DNA from: Tagetes erecta
Taxonomy: Eukaryota; Streptophyta; Magnoliopsida; Asterales; Asteraceae
Direction: 5' to 3'
Assembly (NCBI GenBank): GCA_030867185.1
Contig: CM061494.1
Span: 1,875,001-1,939,000 of the forward strand
Length of the DNA stretch: 64,000 nt
Made by a program: the position numbers and the translations under genes. This document shows positions 45,653 through 56,515 of this stretch, in pieces; within the stretch, counting starts at the first letter, position 1, and each line of letters starts with the position of its first letter. A model generated the notes under the pieces. The model searched no databases, had not been told where the DNA came from, and worked only from the letters and a program-made list of their open reading frames with translations.

Positions 45653-47520
45653 AAATACTTATATACATGACGTTTTCTTGAAATAATATAATATAAACAA
45701 TTTGTAAACATAATGGTCTAATGGATTCAATTTGAATTGAGGTAAATATGTAATTGATGCTTTTAAAATCTTGATACATGTAAATAATTATTTAATTAGT
45801 TCATTGAGAGTAAAATACTAATTCAATTAATTATTTCAAATGAAATGGATAGATGTGTAATATATGTGCTCTATGGAGAGAACATATGTAATTGATTTTA
45901 AGACTGAGATGTAAGTTTTAGCAATTTAATCGAGTCTTGAGTAGCTTATGAAGAGCTCGACTATGTTAGAATGACTTAAATGTAAATATTTGTACGTCTT
46001 GTATATATAAGTGACATAAGATTGAATCTTTTAACTTTTATGAAGTGTTTTATAAGACCATGTTTTCATGCAAGTGCGTCGGTCAAGTAAAGCAATAGAT
46101 TATATAAACCATAAAATACTTATATACATGACGTTTTCTTGAAATAATATAATATAAACAATTTGTAAACATAATGGTCTAATGGATTCAATTTGAATTG
46201 AGGTAAATATGTAATTGATGCTTTTAAAATCTTGATACATGTAAATAATTATTTAATTAGTTCATTGAGAGTAAAATACTAATTCAATTAATTATTTCAA
46301 ATGAAATGGATAGATGTGTAATATATGTGCTCTATGGAGAGAAAATATGTAATTGATTTTAAGACTGAGATGTAAGTTTTAGCAATTTAATCGAGTCTTG
46401 AGTAGCTTATGAAGAGCTCGACTATGTTAGAATGACTTAAATGTAAATATTTGTACGTCTTGTATATATAAGTGACATAAGATTGAATCTTTTAACTTTT
46501 ATGAAGTGTTTTATAAGACCATGTTTTCATGCAAGTGCGTCGGTCAAGTAAAGCAATAGATTATATAAACCATAAAATACTTATATACATGACGTTTTCT
46601 TGAAATAATATAATATAAACAATTTGTAAACATAATGGTCTAATGGATTCAATTTGAATTGAGGTAAATATGTAATTGATGCTTTTAAAATCTTGATACA
46701 TGTAAATAATTATTTAATTAGTTCATTGAGAGTAAAATACTAATTCAATTAATTATTTCAAATGAAATGGATAGATGTGTAATATATGTGCTCTATGGAG
46801 AGAAAATATGTAATTGATTTTAAGACTGAGATGTAAGTTTTAGCAATTTAATCGAGTCTTGAGTAGCTTATGAAGAGCTCGACTATGTTAGAATGACTTA
46901 AATGTAAATATTTGTACGTCTTGTATATATAAGTGACATAAGATTGAATCTTTTAACTTTTATGAAGTGTTTTATAAGACCATGTTTTCATGCAAGTGCG
47001 TCGGTCAAGTAAAGCAATAGATTATATAAACCATAAAATACTTATATACATGACGTTTTCTTGAAATAATATAATATAAACAATTTGTAAACATAATGGT
47101 CTAATGGATTCAATTTGAATTGAGGTAAATATGTAATTGATGCTTTTAAAATCTTGATACATGTAAATAATTATTTAATTAGTTCATTGAGAGTAAAATA
47201 CTAATTCAATTAATTATTTCAAATGAAATGGATAGATGTGTAATATATGTGCTCTATGGAGAGAAAATATGTAATTGATTTTAAGACTGAGATGTAAGTT
47301 TTAGCAATTTAATCGAGTCTTGAGTAGCTTATGAAGAGCTCGACTATGTTAGAATGACTTAAATGTAAATATTTGTACGTCTTGTATATATAAGTGACAT
47401 AAGATTGAATCTTTTAACTTTTATGAAGTGTTTTATAAGACCATGTTTTCATGCAAGTGCGTCGGTCAAGTAAAGCAATAGATTATATAAACCATAAAAT
47501 ACTTATATACATGACGTTTT
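45653..47520 (+). repeat. Tandem array: four near-identical copies of a 461-bp unit
   Basis: The landmark ATATACATGACGTTTT occurs at 45661, 46122, 46583, 47044 and 47505, exactly 461 bases apart each time, giving four full units and a short fifth start that diverges after about 47520. The only difference I noticed between units is AGAACATAT in copy 1 against AGAAAATAT in copies 2-4, plus the left junction. The unit is AT-rich and codes for nothing. Around 45929-45985 in unit 1 (and at equivalent places in the others) it contains AATCGAGTCTTGAGTAGCTTATGA...AATGACTTAAATG, related to the right arm of the GAGCTC hAT MITE. Assembly may have compressed or expanded the copy number. Confidence 0.97.
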
Positions 47521-47847
47521 TTTATAATCAGACTAGACTTTAGTTATTGTAAACCGTATCAAACGACAGATAAAATTCCAAATAATCATCACACATCTTC
47601 CAATTAATAAGAGACAAATTGAGAAAAGACATGCGATATTCATTTGTCACCCGTGATTTATGCATAGCACGTACAAAAACTAAAGTGTAAAAATGGTTTG
47701 GTTTTTTAGTTTTTGTATATAAGTCAATAACTTCTGCTTGTTAAAAAAAGCCAATTAAGAACTTCAAATCGAAATTCTCTTCATCTAGAACTACAACTTG
47801 AGACACAACTAATTAAATATACTAAATCGAAATTCTCTTTATCCCCA
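47521..47847. other. Spacer between the 461-bp array and a SINE
   Basis: AT-rich. The word AAATCGAAATTCTCTT occurs twice (about 47766 and 47825), about 59 bases apart. Nothing else is seen. Confidence 0.35.
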
Positions 47848-48230
47848 ACTTGTGGCCTAGTGGTAAAATGACTTTCCATAGGAGACTCAAGTTCTATCCC
47901 CACTGGTGTAACTTTTTGTGGATATTGACAATGAAGCTCGTCCCGGGTTACCACCCGGCTTCGTGTCTGAGCCTGAGGGTTTTACGTGACATGGTTAAAG
48001 GTTCCTGCCCGGTTTTTCCCTGGAACAGTTGGTTGACGAGTTTCGACTCCGATCAACTTGGCCCGTAAGGAGGGTTGTGGTGAGCCTCCGCTGCGTTCGC
48101 AGTAATAGGGGAGCCCCAATGCCGACGAAAAAACACCTATTGGTGTTAGAGGCGGGGTTTCAATCTCGGTCATTGCACCTCTGAGTGTTTCGGTCATAGA
48201 CCGTTGCACCAACCGTCGTTCTAAAAAAAA
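47848..48230 (+). mobile_element. tRNA-derived SINE, plus strand, about 380 bp
   Basis: Box A TGGCCTAGTGG (47853-47863) and box B-like AGTTCTATCCC (47890-47900) form an internal Pol III promoter at tRNA spacing. The body is GC-rich compared with its flanks, and the element ends CCGTCGTTCT followed by A8 (48223-48230). Frames crossing it on both strands are not genes. The flanking target duplication is not obvious. The layout and the tail resemble the minus-strand SINE at 16481-16830. Confidence 0.72.
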
Positions 48231-48600
48231 TGGGTTGTTAGGAGCATCTCGATGTAACCAATACAATTATGTAATTAGGGTGTTCTATGCCTATAGTCAA
48301 TTAATGTAAAACTAGCTCATTTTATAGAGACATTGTATCTTAAATTTGATTTCTTTCGTTACTAGATCATGATTCAAGTTAATTGAAAAAAGAAACTTCT
48401 ATTGTTAGTAACCATAATTCATACATATTTCATTTTTCTAACTTAATTTAAAAAATTAAATATTTATAAAATTATTCCATATGACTGAAACACATAGTAA
48501 AACTTTAGTGAAACAATATAAATTTCATTGACTTAATTAGAACAATTGATAAAACCTATGTATATTTTTATGGCATTTTGCGTATAGATATTTATATAAA

Positions 48601-48752
48601 GGGGCAATTTCATATATACCCCTACAAAGTTGTATAATATCATATTTACCCTTTGCATGCTTAAAAAGTGTTGTACATTATGCATTAAAAACTTGTACAA
48701 AAGGTAAATATGATATTATGCAACTTTGTAAGCGTATATATAAAATTAAACC
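48601..48752. mobile_element. MULE-type MITE, 152 bp, exact 9-bp target duplication
   Basis: Left arm GGGGCAATTTCATATATACC, then ACAAAGTTGTATAATATCA; right arm is its reverse complement with few changes, so the whole element folds into one hairpin. The flanks are TTATATAAA on both sides (48592-48600 and 48753-48761), an exact 9-bp duplication. No coding capacity. Confidence 0.82.
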
Positions 48753-49028
48753 TTATATAAACGTATAGATTAAACTAGAATAGTACAAAACAATCTAAAA
48801 TGGATGCCAAGAATTGAAGATGTCCAAGAACTTGGGTGTCTAGTTGGTGCATGTGTGGCAAGCCACCTTTTAGCAATCCCAAACATTTTTTCGTTGTTTA
48901 TAACATAATGAAGTTTGAAATCAACAGAATATGATATCCGTTTTAACAATTAATTGGAACTAGCTAAGCAAATCAATGATTGGATTTGAAGAAAAGTAAT
49001 TAAGTGGTTAACAATTAAAGTCTATATG

Positions 49029-49149
49029 TTTTTTTTTCAACGGCAGTTTATTGTTAAAAATAAAAAACAGTACCACTAGCAAGACGTTAGGGCCAGAAAG
49101 TCACCACAACCCTACACTCTATTATACAAAGGAAATCTCTTAAACGAAA
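49029..49149 (-). mobile_element. 5'-truncated LINE-like retroposon with poly-A and 16-bp target duplication
   Basis: On the minus strand a 121-base insert ends CTGCCGTTG followed by A9. The flanks AATTAAAGTCTATATG (49013-49028) and AATTAAAGCCTATATG (49150-49165) form a 16-bp target duplication with one mismatch. This is the mark of target-primed reverse transcription. The short body without Pol III boxes suggests the 3' stump of a LINE rather than a SINE. Confidence 0.75.
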
Positions 49150-49165
49150 AATTAAAGCCTATATG

Positions 49166-51300
49166 TTCACCTCTAGATCAAAATGACAACTTCTCAATGG
49201 TTCACAAAACTCTATGTATAAACTTCAATGCACTCTTTTGTTCTCGACAAGAAATCACTTTTGCGCGGATCCAACTCCATGTTGCTCGTGTTTGTGACTT
49301 AAAAAAAACAAACGAAAAGAATAGTATATTTATTGTGTCATTTTTTTTCTTTCATTGTGTCTTTTTGTAAATTTTTGATACAACAAAAGACACGATGAAA
49401 GTTTAAAAAAAAACATAATGAAAGTGAAAAAAATATAACAATAAAATCGCTGATTTTTTTAATTTTTTCGTTTATTTTTTTCGAAGGAGAACGGCGTGGG
49501 GAACAATGCCTCTGAAACACTTTTTTGAAATTCGATTTATATTGTAAGTTATAATTTTTTAATGTGTTTTTATACATTTTTTATCATTGTGTCATTCTCA
49601 TACTTTATACCAAAAAATGAGTTTCTCTATACATAATATTTACAAGAGAGTGTCTGATTTTGGTGTTAAAAACATCTTAAAATATTATTTAATTTAATAC
49701 TCATATTTACACGGTTGATATCTATATAGTAATTCAACGTTTTAGGGGGGCAACTTTTGGAGGGAATTTTTTATAAAATGAAGTTTTAGATGGAAGATAT
49801 AAAATACCATGCATGAGTTGATGAAATAAAATATCTTTAAATATTAAATATTTACAAATTTTTAAACAAAATGATTATGATTTTATAAATATTATTATTT
49901 AACACGTGTGTAACACATGGGTGTTAAACCTAGTAAAATAATATTTTCCATGTTTTTCTAAGCTTTAGAAAATCCGGTCTTGAAAGCATATCGGCTATAA
50001 AAATATAAAATGGGGGCGGTAACATTACACTTTAGAATTTAGATTGAACCCTTTCATCAAAAAATATTTTACTCATTATAAAAAAAATATATAAAATACG
50101 CCTTTAAGGTTAACACGTTTTTTGGTCTTTGACAAAATCAACCATTTTCTCACTTATTTTGTAACACAATCATTATTCTCTACGAATCCACACGATTGAA
50201 AGAATTTTTTATATTTTTTCAAACATCATTCTATAGAACCCATATGATATGATAAAAAGGATATATTCATATCCATTAAATCTATTTATTACTGATTATT
50301 TAAAATTAAATTAAAAAACCGATATTTATATATTTAATTACAAAGTACCATACTCCTACACTACTTCAAATTATATCAACAACATCATCATATAAGAGAC
50401 GTAGTCACATAACCCATATCCTTCTCATAAGAGAAAACTTCTATCAAATAGCCTAAATCCAACATTAACAACAATGATATACTTTTACTAACTAAATTCT
50501 GTCGACTAGAGAGTCAGTAAACCCACTCTAATTCCGCAATACATGAATTTGAACGTTATTCTCATAACCGAATCAAAAAGTTGTATTAATATCTGACTGC
50601 ACAACCGGCTGAATTGGTTGTGAAGTGAATTGGTGAATCAGACCAATAGTTTGACAAGATTGTCTTAATTTTATTTTATTCTTTTTCTACTAGAATCTCT
50701 CTACGAATTTACAAATTCGCACAAAACATAACATAGATTTAAATTTTAATTTCACTAATATTTTCAAATTATTTGCTAAGTTATCCAGTTTTATAAAACC
50801 AATCCAGTATTATTAGACGGATAACAAAGTCGTTTTGATAATAAATTCGAAAAAAATACATGAATAAAAGTATAAAAAAACATGTTTTCATCACAACTTA
50901 ATTCACCCTTTGAAATTCAAACTTCACCATAAGTTTTCTTGATCACTTCTTCATTGTAAAAAGACACCAAAACTACAACTTTCTCAAATGAAAACAAATA
51001 AATGAAGCATCCAGCTTTAAAAGTGTAATTAACGACATAAATATTCAAAGCATCCAGCTGCTTTTAAAGTGTGATTAACAAACTATATATGGTGGTCAAG
51101 ACGGCCAAAATTGTTTAACTGCTGCTTGTGCTTGTATCTTTCAACAAATAATAATTAGTGGCCCAAAATACAGCAAGCAGCCGACCTGCAAAAAAAAATC
51201 AAAATGGAATGAATTTAAAAAATATTTAAAAATTCTCAATAAATAAATAAATACATTCCCTACAAATATCCATTTTTCAGCTTAACAAGCTCCCACTCAT
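49166..51300. other. Intergenic; Helitron-type 3' end at 49934
   Basis: No gene. ACACGTGTGTAACACATGGGTGTTAAACCTAG then T ends at 49934; it has a partial hairpin and the CTAG|T end of Helitrons, but no 5' end was found. The rest is AT-rich, with the GH3 gene promoter near 51200-51300. Confidence 0.4.
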
Positions 51301-51327
51301 TCTCTCAATCCCTCTCTCAATCTCATG

Positions 51328-52151
51328 TAAGTATTTACTAATTCTTTGCAAGTTTAACATAAAAGTGATGATGAACTTCATTGTTGATGAAATGTTAACA
51401 ATGAGCAGTGTTTGTTGTAATGTTGAGTCTTAAGCTGAGTTTGAATCTTTTGTAACTATGATGCCACGGGTCCGGGTTTGGGTTCGGGTACGAGTCTTGG
51501 TGCACTAGAGTACCAGATCCATCTGCAGGATCACTTTATTAACTAAAGTTATGAACTTTATTGCAATATCATGTGAATGAACTGTTAAAGTTACTATTTC
51601 ATATGCTAGATGTGTCTTTATGTCACATTTAATAAAGAAATTGAATGTATGCAAATTGGTGTATGATACTGTTTGAGTTTTGCTTGTTTTCTTGATGGAA
51701 AGCCTTTGTTTTTGTCTTGAAATGGATCTTTTTTCTTCGTTGACTTGATTTGACTTTCGGTTTGAGCTATAAAGTTTTGAACTTTATAGCAATATGATAT
51801 GAACAAAATGCTAAAGTTACCTTTGTATCAAATTCATTCAAAGTTGGTGTGTTTATGATAATGTTTGAGTTATACATCTTATCTTGATAGGATCATAAGA
51901 ACACTTTGACTTGATTTGACTTTCTGTGTGGGCAATAAAGTTTTGAACTTTATAGCAATATCATGTGAATAAAATGCTAAAGGTTATTATTTCACATGAT
52001 GAATTTATCTTTATGTCAAATTCATTAAAGTTTGAGTGTAAGCAAATGGGTATATGATAATGTTTGGGTTACACATCTTTTTCTTGATAGAATCATAGTA
52101 ACACTCTTGTTTTTTCTTTGACCTGATTTGACTTTTTGTTTGTCTGTAACA
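51328..52151 (+). other. Probable 5'-UTR intron of the GH3 gene, with three diverged tandem repeats
   Basis: A donor (CTCAT|GTAAGT, about 51328) follows a C/T-rich leader, and an acceptor (TGTAACAG, 52151) precedes the leader bases just before the ATG at 52168. Inside, a unit with GAACTTTATAGCAATATCATGTGAA, then TGCTAAAGTTA, TCAAATTCATT, ATGATAATGTTTG and TTTCTTGATAG occurs three times (starting about 51553, 51778 and 51945). Leader introns close to the promoter can raise expression in plants; here that is inference. Confidence 0.55.
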
Positions 52152-52167
52152 GTAGAGCTGTTTTTCT

Positions 52168-55100
52168 ATGGGATTCAACAATATGGGGAAGTTTCCGGCT
52201 TTGTTGATGATGGTTATGATGTGGTGTTGGGCTTCAATGGTTGAAGCAGAGAATATGTTGTACAAAGATCCCAAACAACCGCTAAATGTTCGAATAAACG
52301 ACTTAATGAAGAGAATGACATTAGAGGAAAAAATTGGTCAAATGACTCAAATTGAAAGATCAGTTGCATCAAATGAGGCCATGAAGAAGTATTTTATAGG
52401 TATGCAAATCAGTCAAACCTGAATTATATCATACATTTACAAATCACCCTTAATCTTTTATGATCAATTGTCTTGTGATTTCAGGGAGTGTGTTAAGTGG
52501 AGGTGGGAGTGTTCCATCTAAACAAGCAGCCCCCGAGACATGGGTTGACATGGTCAACGATTTCCAAAAGGGCTCGTTAGCAACACGTTTAGGGATACCT
52601 TTTATTTATGGGATTGATGCTGTTCATGGACATAATAATGTTTATAAAGCAACAATCTTTCCTCATAATGTTGGTCTTGGAGTTACCAGGCAAGTACATA
52701 TAGTACATGTAACCAATGCAAGTTAAAAATATAAAGAGATGCACTAAATTTGATTGATCTATGATGCTATTTGGACATTTGAACAGGGATCCTATACTGG
52801 TTAAAAAGATTGGGGCTGCTACAGCACTTGAAGTTAGAGCAACTGGCATACAATATGCTTTTGCACCATGTATTGCAGTAAGTAGATTTAAAACTAATGC
52901 ATTACTATTGACTATTAGTTAATTGTTGCTAATATGACAGTTAAGTGAATTATTATTTGCACTTAAACAGGTTTGTAGAGATCCCCGATGGGGTCGTTGT
53001 TACGAAAGCTACAGTGAAGATACTGAAATTGTTAGATTAATGACTGAAATCATACCAGGTTTACAAGGAGATGCTTCCGAAAAGGGTGTGCCTTTTGTTA
53101 ATGGACGGTAAGTAATTTCGACCCAACCCGTACCAATATACTTGTATTGACTATTGATTTGGTACCCAACCTGTCTATTTTTACACTTGGACCCTTTCAT
53201 ATTCAACTTTAGATAAAGTAACATAAGGGTAAGAGGCTGTGGACAAAATTGACATGATTGCTGGTTTTTGTTATTGTTCTTACATTTAGAAAACCTAACT
53301 ATACTTTGTCCTAATTGACAATTGGTATTTTTATTCTGGTCAACTTCTATGTTAGTGTTTGATTGAGATGTTGATTGACATAGATCATGGGTTCCACATT
53401 TCCACTAACCAGTTATTATACATTAAAAAATCATAAAAAGATTGACTGTATCCTTTCATGATTCAAACTTTTGATTATTTAATCTCAATGCTTTTTAGCT
53501 ACTTAATCTTAATATTTCCTTTCAATTTATTTAATATTATTAATTCCTAAACTGACCAGATTTTGTCAAATCAGTAAAACATATGACTGTCAAAATATTA
53601 CAATTCTAAACAAATAAGTGCAACCAAGTTACTGGTTCTGAACATATTTTTTCTTGTTTTACAGACAAAAAATTGCAGCCTGTGCTAAGCACTATTTAGG
53701 TGATGGAGGAACTCATTTAGGAACAAATGAAGGCAACACAATATTAGACAGTAAAAAATTCTTTAGTATACACATGCCAGCATACAATGATTCAATCATC
53801 AAGGGTGTGGCTACTATTATGACCTCATATTCTAGCTGGAACGGGGTTAAAATGCACGCTAACCGTAATCTTGTTACCAATTACCTCAAAGACAAACTCA
53901 AATTCAAAGTATGTTCTTTTATCCAGTCGAATTCAGACGTATTTAACAAAAAATGAAGAGAAATAAATGAAGAAGTAAGATGAATTTTGATGATTTTTTT
54001 TAAATTTCAGGGATTTGTGATATCAGATTGGCAAGGCATTGACAGGATCACTGATCCTCCACATGCTAACTACACATACTCCATATTAGCTGGAATTGAT
54101 GCTGGCATTGACATGGTTTGTTTTCTTTCATCTTTTTTGTTTTGTTGATAATATTTGTAATAGTTTTATTTCAAATTAAGTGACAGTTCCGACCCAGTTA
54201 CTAACGAACAGGTCGATTTTGGTTATGTTATATTTCCAATGGTCGAAGGAGTAAAAAGGAAATGGGTTTGAACACTTCAAAAGGGTCAAAACTTGCCAAA
54301 AGTGTGTTTTTAATCAATGAACTATCAAAATCATTCTGTAAGTTACAGTTATATTGAGACAATATAGATTTTGTTCACTTGAACAATAAACAAAACTCGC
54401 GCCAAATAGTGTTTCAGGTCATCCAAAGTACCCAACCCAATACGTTTTGACTCGTTTCTCAACTAGTTGGAACCGATTATTTTGTCACCTCTCACTGTAC
54501 TACAGTAATTCACAATCACCTAATGCATTGATGGGATATTGCAGTTCATGGTCCCATACAACTACACGGAGTTTATTGACGGTTTGACTTATCTAGTCAA
54601 AAATAAGTTTGTACCCATGAGCCGTGTAGACGATGCAGTAGAGAGGATTTTGAGGGTGAAGTTCACAATGGGTCTGTTTGAAAACCCATTGTCTGATTAC
54701 AGCATGACCAAGTACTTGGGAAGTCAAGTAAGTCAAAATTTCTCACATTTGACCATGATCAAGATTCAATGATCCTATGCTGATTTAACTTATTCAACTC
54801 CAAACTGAACAGGAGCATAGAGACCTAGCAAGGGAAGCAGTGAGGAAAACACTAGTGTTATTGAAGAATGGTAAATCTTCGAATAAGCCATTGGTACCGC
54901 TTCCTAAGAAGACATCAAAGATATTAGTTGCAGGATCACATGCCGATAATATTGGTTATCAATGTGGTGGGTGGACAATTGAATGGCAAGGAGTTTCAGG
55001 CAATGTTACTGCTGGTATGGACATTATTATGTCACAAGTCCTAAACTTTATAGATGATATATATGAAAACAGGTTGCTCCGGATTGATTTTATTTTATAT

Positions 55101-55937
55101 TGATAGCGGGTTGAATGGCTAAAATATAAAAGATTAGCTATCAAGGAAGTGAGTCAAATGGGTCAAACAGATTAAAAGTTGTCCAAATTGCACTAAAATG
55201 CTTAAAACCTACTTAATCCTCTGACTTAATAATAAAATAGAAACATTTTAAAGAGCAAATTGCTTGAAAATAACTTTTATGAATTGGTAAAACAGAAAAA
55301 AGGATATAATTTTTGAAGTTGTATTTTATGCATAAGTACTTATAAAATTCAAGAAAAAGTTGGAGACTCAGCCCAGCTCGTCCAAACCCATATTAACCCG
55401 AATCTAAAAACCACCCAACCCGCCTGACCCATCTCTACTGGTTTTGCAGGTACGACGATCCTCTCCGCTGTGGAAAAAACAGTTGATCCCGACACTAAAG
55501 TAATCTACAACGAGAATCCCGGCCAAGATTTCCTAAAGTCAAACAATTTTGACTATGCTATAGTTGTGGTAGGAGAGAAAACATATGCAGAGACTTTTGG
55601 AGACAGTTCAAATCTTACTATCCCTGAGCCAGGCCCCAGCACCATAAAAAATGTATGTGGCTCGGTAAAATGTGTGGTGGTCCTAATCACCGGGCGTCCA
55701 GTGGTGGTGCGGCCATTTATTGACACCATAGATGCACTTGTAGCTGCTTGGCTTCCTGGAACAGAAGGCCAAGGTATAACAGATGTTTTGTTTGGTGATT
55801 ATGGGTTCACTGGAAAGCTGGCACGTACCTGGTTTAAGTCGGTTGATCAACTACCCATGAATGTTGGTGACCCACATTATGACCCGTTATACCCGTTCGG
55901 GTATGGACTAACAACTGCACCAACCAAGACCACATAA
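52168..55937 (+). CDS. Secreted GH3 beta-D-glucan exohydrolase (ExoI type)
   Basis: Nine coding exons: 52168-52399, 52485-52689, 52787-52877, 52971-53107, 53665-53908, 54011-54115, 54545-54727, 54813-55014 and 55450-55937; 628 residues, the normal length. A signal peptide (about 1-27, core ALLMMVMMWCWASMVEA) directs it to the cell wall, where family members release glucose from beta-1,3/1,4-glucans. Visible active-site elements are YGIDAVHGHNN (Asp122), CRDPRWGRCYESY, AKH (Lys230, His231) and the nucleophile in GFVISDW (Asp309); the acid/base is probably Glu514 in YAETFGD, by recollection of barley ExoI. The end PMNVGDPHYDPLYPFGYGLTT is typical. The second domain carries VAGSHADNIGYQCGGWTIEWQG. 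The intron after exon 2 begins with GC (CCAG|GCAAGT). The frame is intact. It is convergent with the next gene, about 580 bases away. Confidence 0.96.
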
Positions 55938-56515
55938 ATGTATAACTAAAACTTTTTGGTTGTAATCAGATAAAATGATCATTTGATGTGCAATGGTGAG
56001 AAGTTTATATTATACATCTTCAAGGGTGATCTGTGACTTGCTAGCATCAGTATAATATGTTCTATGGTTAGCGAAACAGTTAAAACATCTTTGCTACTTC
56101 TAGCAATTAACCTTAAACTTCTGTTACTAAAGCATTTGTAATGCATTTAAATATTCTTTATAACTTTATAAGAGATGAAACATAACCTGAATCAACCTAC
56201 TTACAGATCAAACGGGTCAATTCAGCCACGTTTAATTTCTCATTTTCATTCGCCCTGTTGAGGTCTTTAAAACGGGTCGATTCGTCATAATCATTTTATT
56301 TATCATTAAACACTAAAACTGAAACAACACATAATAGTGTACATTTTCTAGTTCTGTATCAGTTCACTGCTAATGAGATTTTAACCATAATCATTTTTAT
56401 TATCATGATAAAGAAGTTTTACATAGATTACAACATGTATATATCTTGTCATCCATAAACAGCAAAACATGAACAGTAATGTTGGAAATTATAAGTACCG
56501 AGTACACAAGAAGCT
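55938..56515. other. Convergent 3' flank between the GH3 and charged-protein genes
   Basis: 3' UTRs of two convergent genes and spacer. AACGGGTC words occur twice near 56210-56280. No other feature seen. Confidence 0.4.

Noticed and set aside
45653..47520. CRISPR-like or centromeric interpretation of the repeat array
   Set aside because: Units are 461 bp head to tail without spacers, and only four copies are present; neither CRISPR nor an established centromere satellite is supported.
47850..48266. Open frames on both strands rich in Trp/Cys/Arg
   Set aside because: They cross a SINE with Pol III boxes and poly-A tail, so they are not protein genes.
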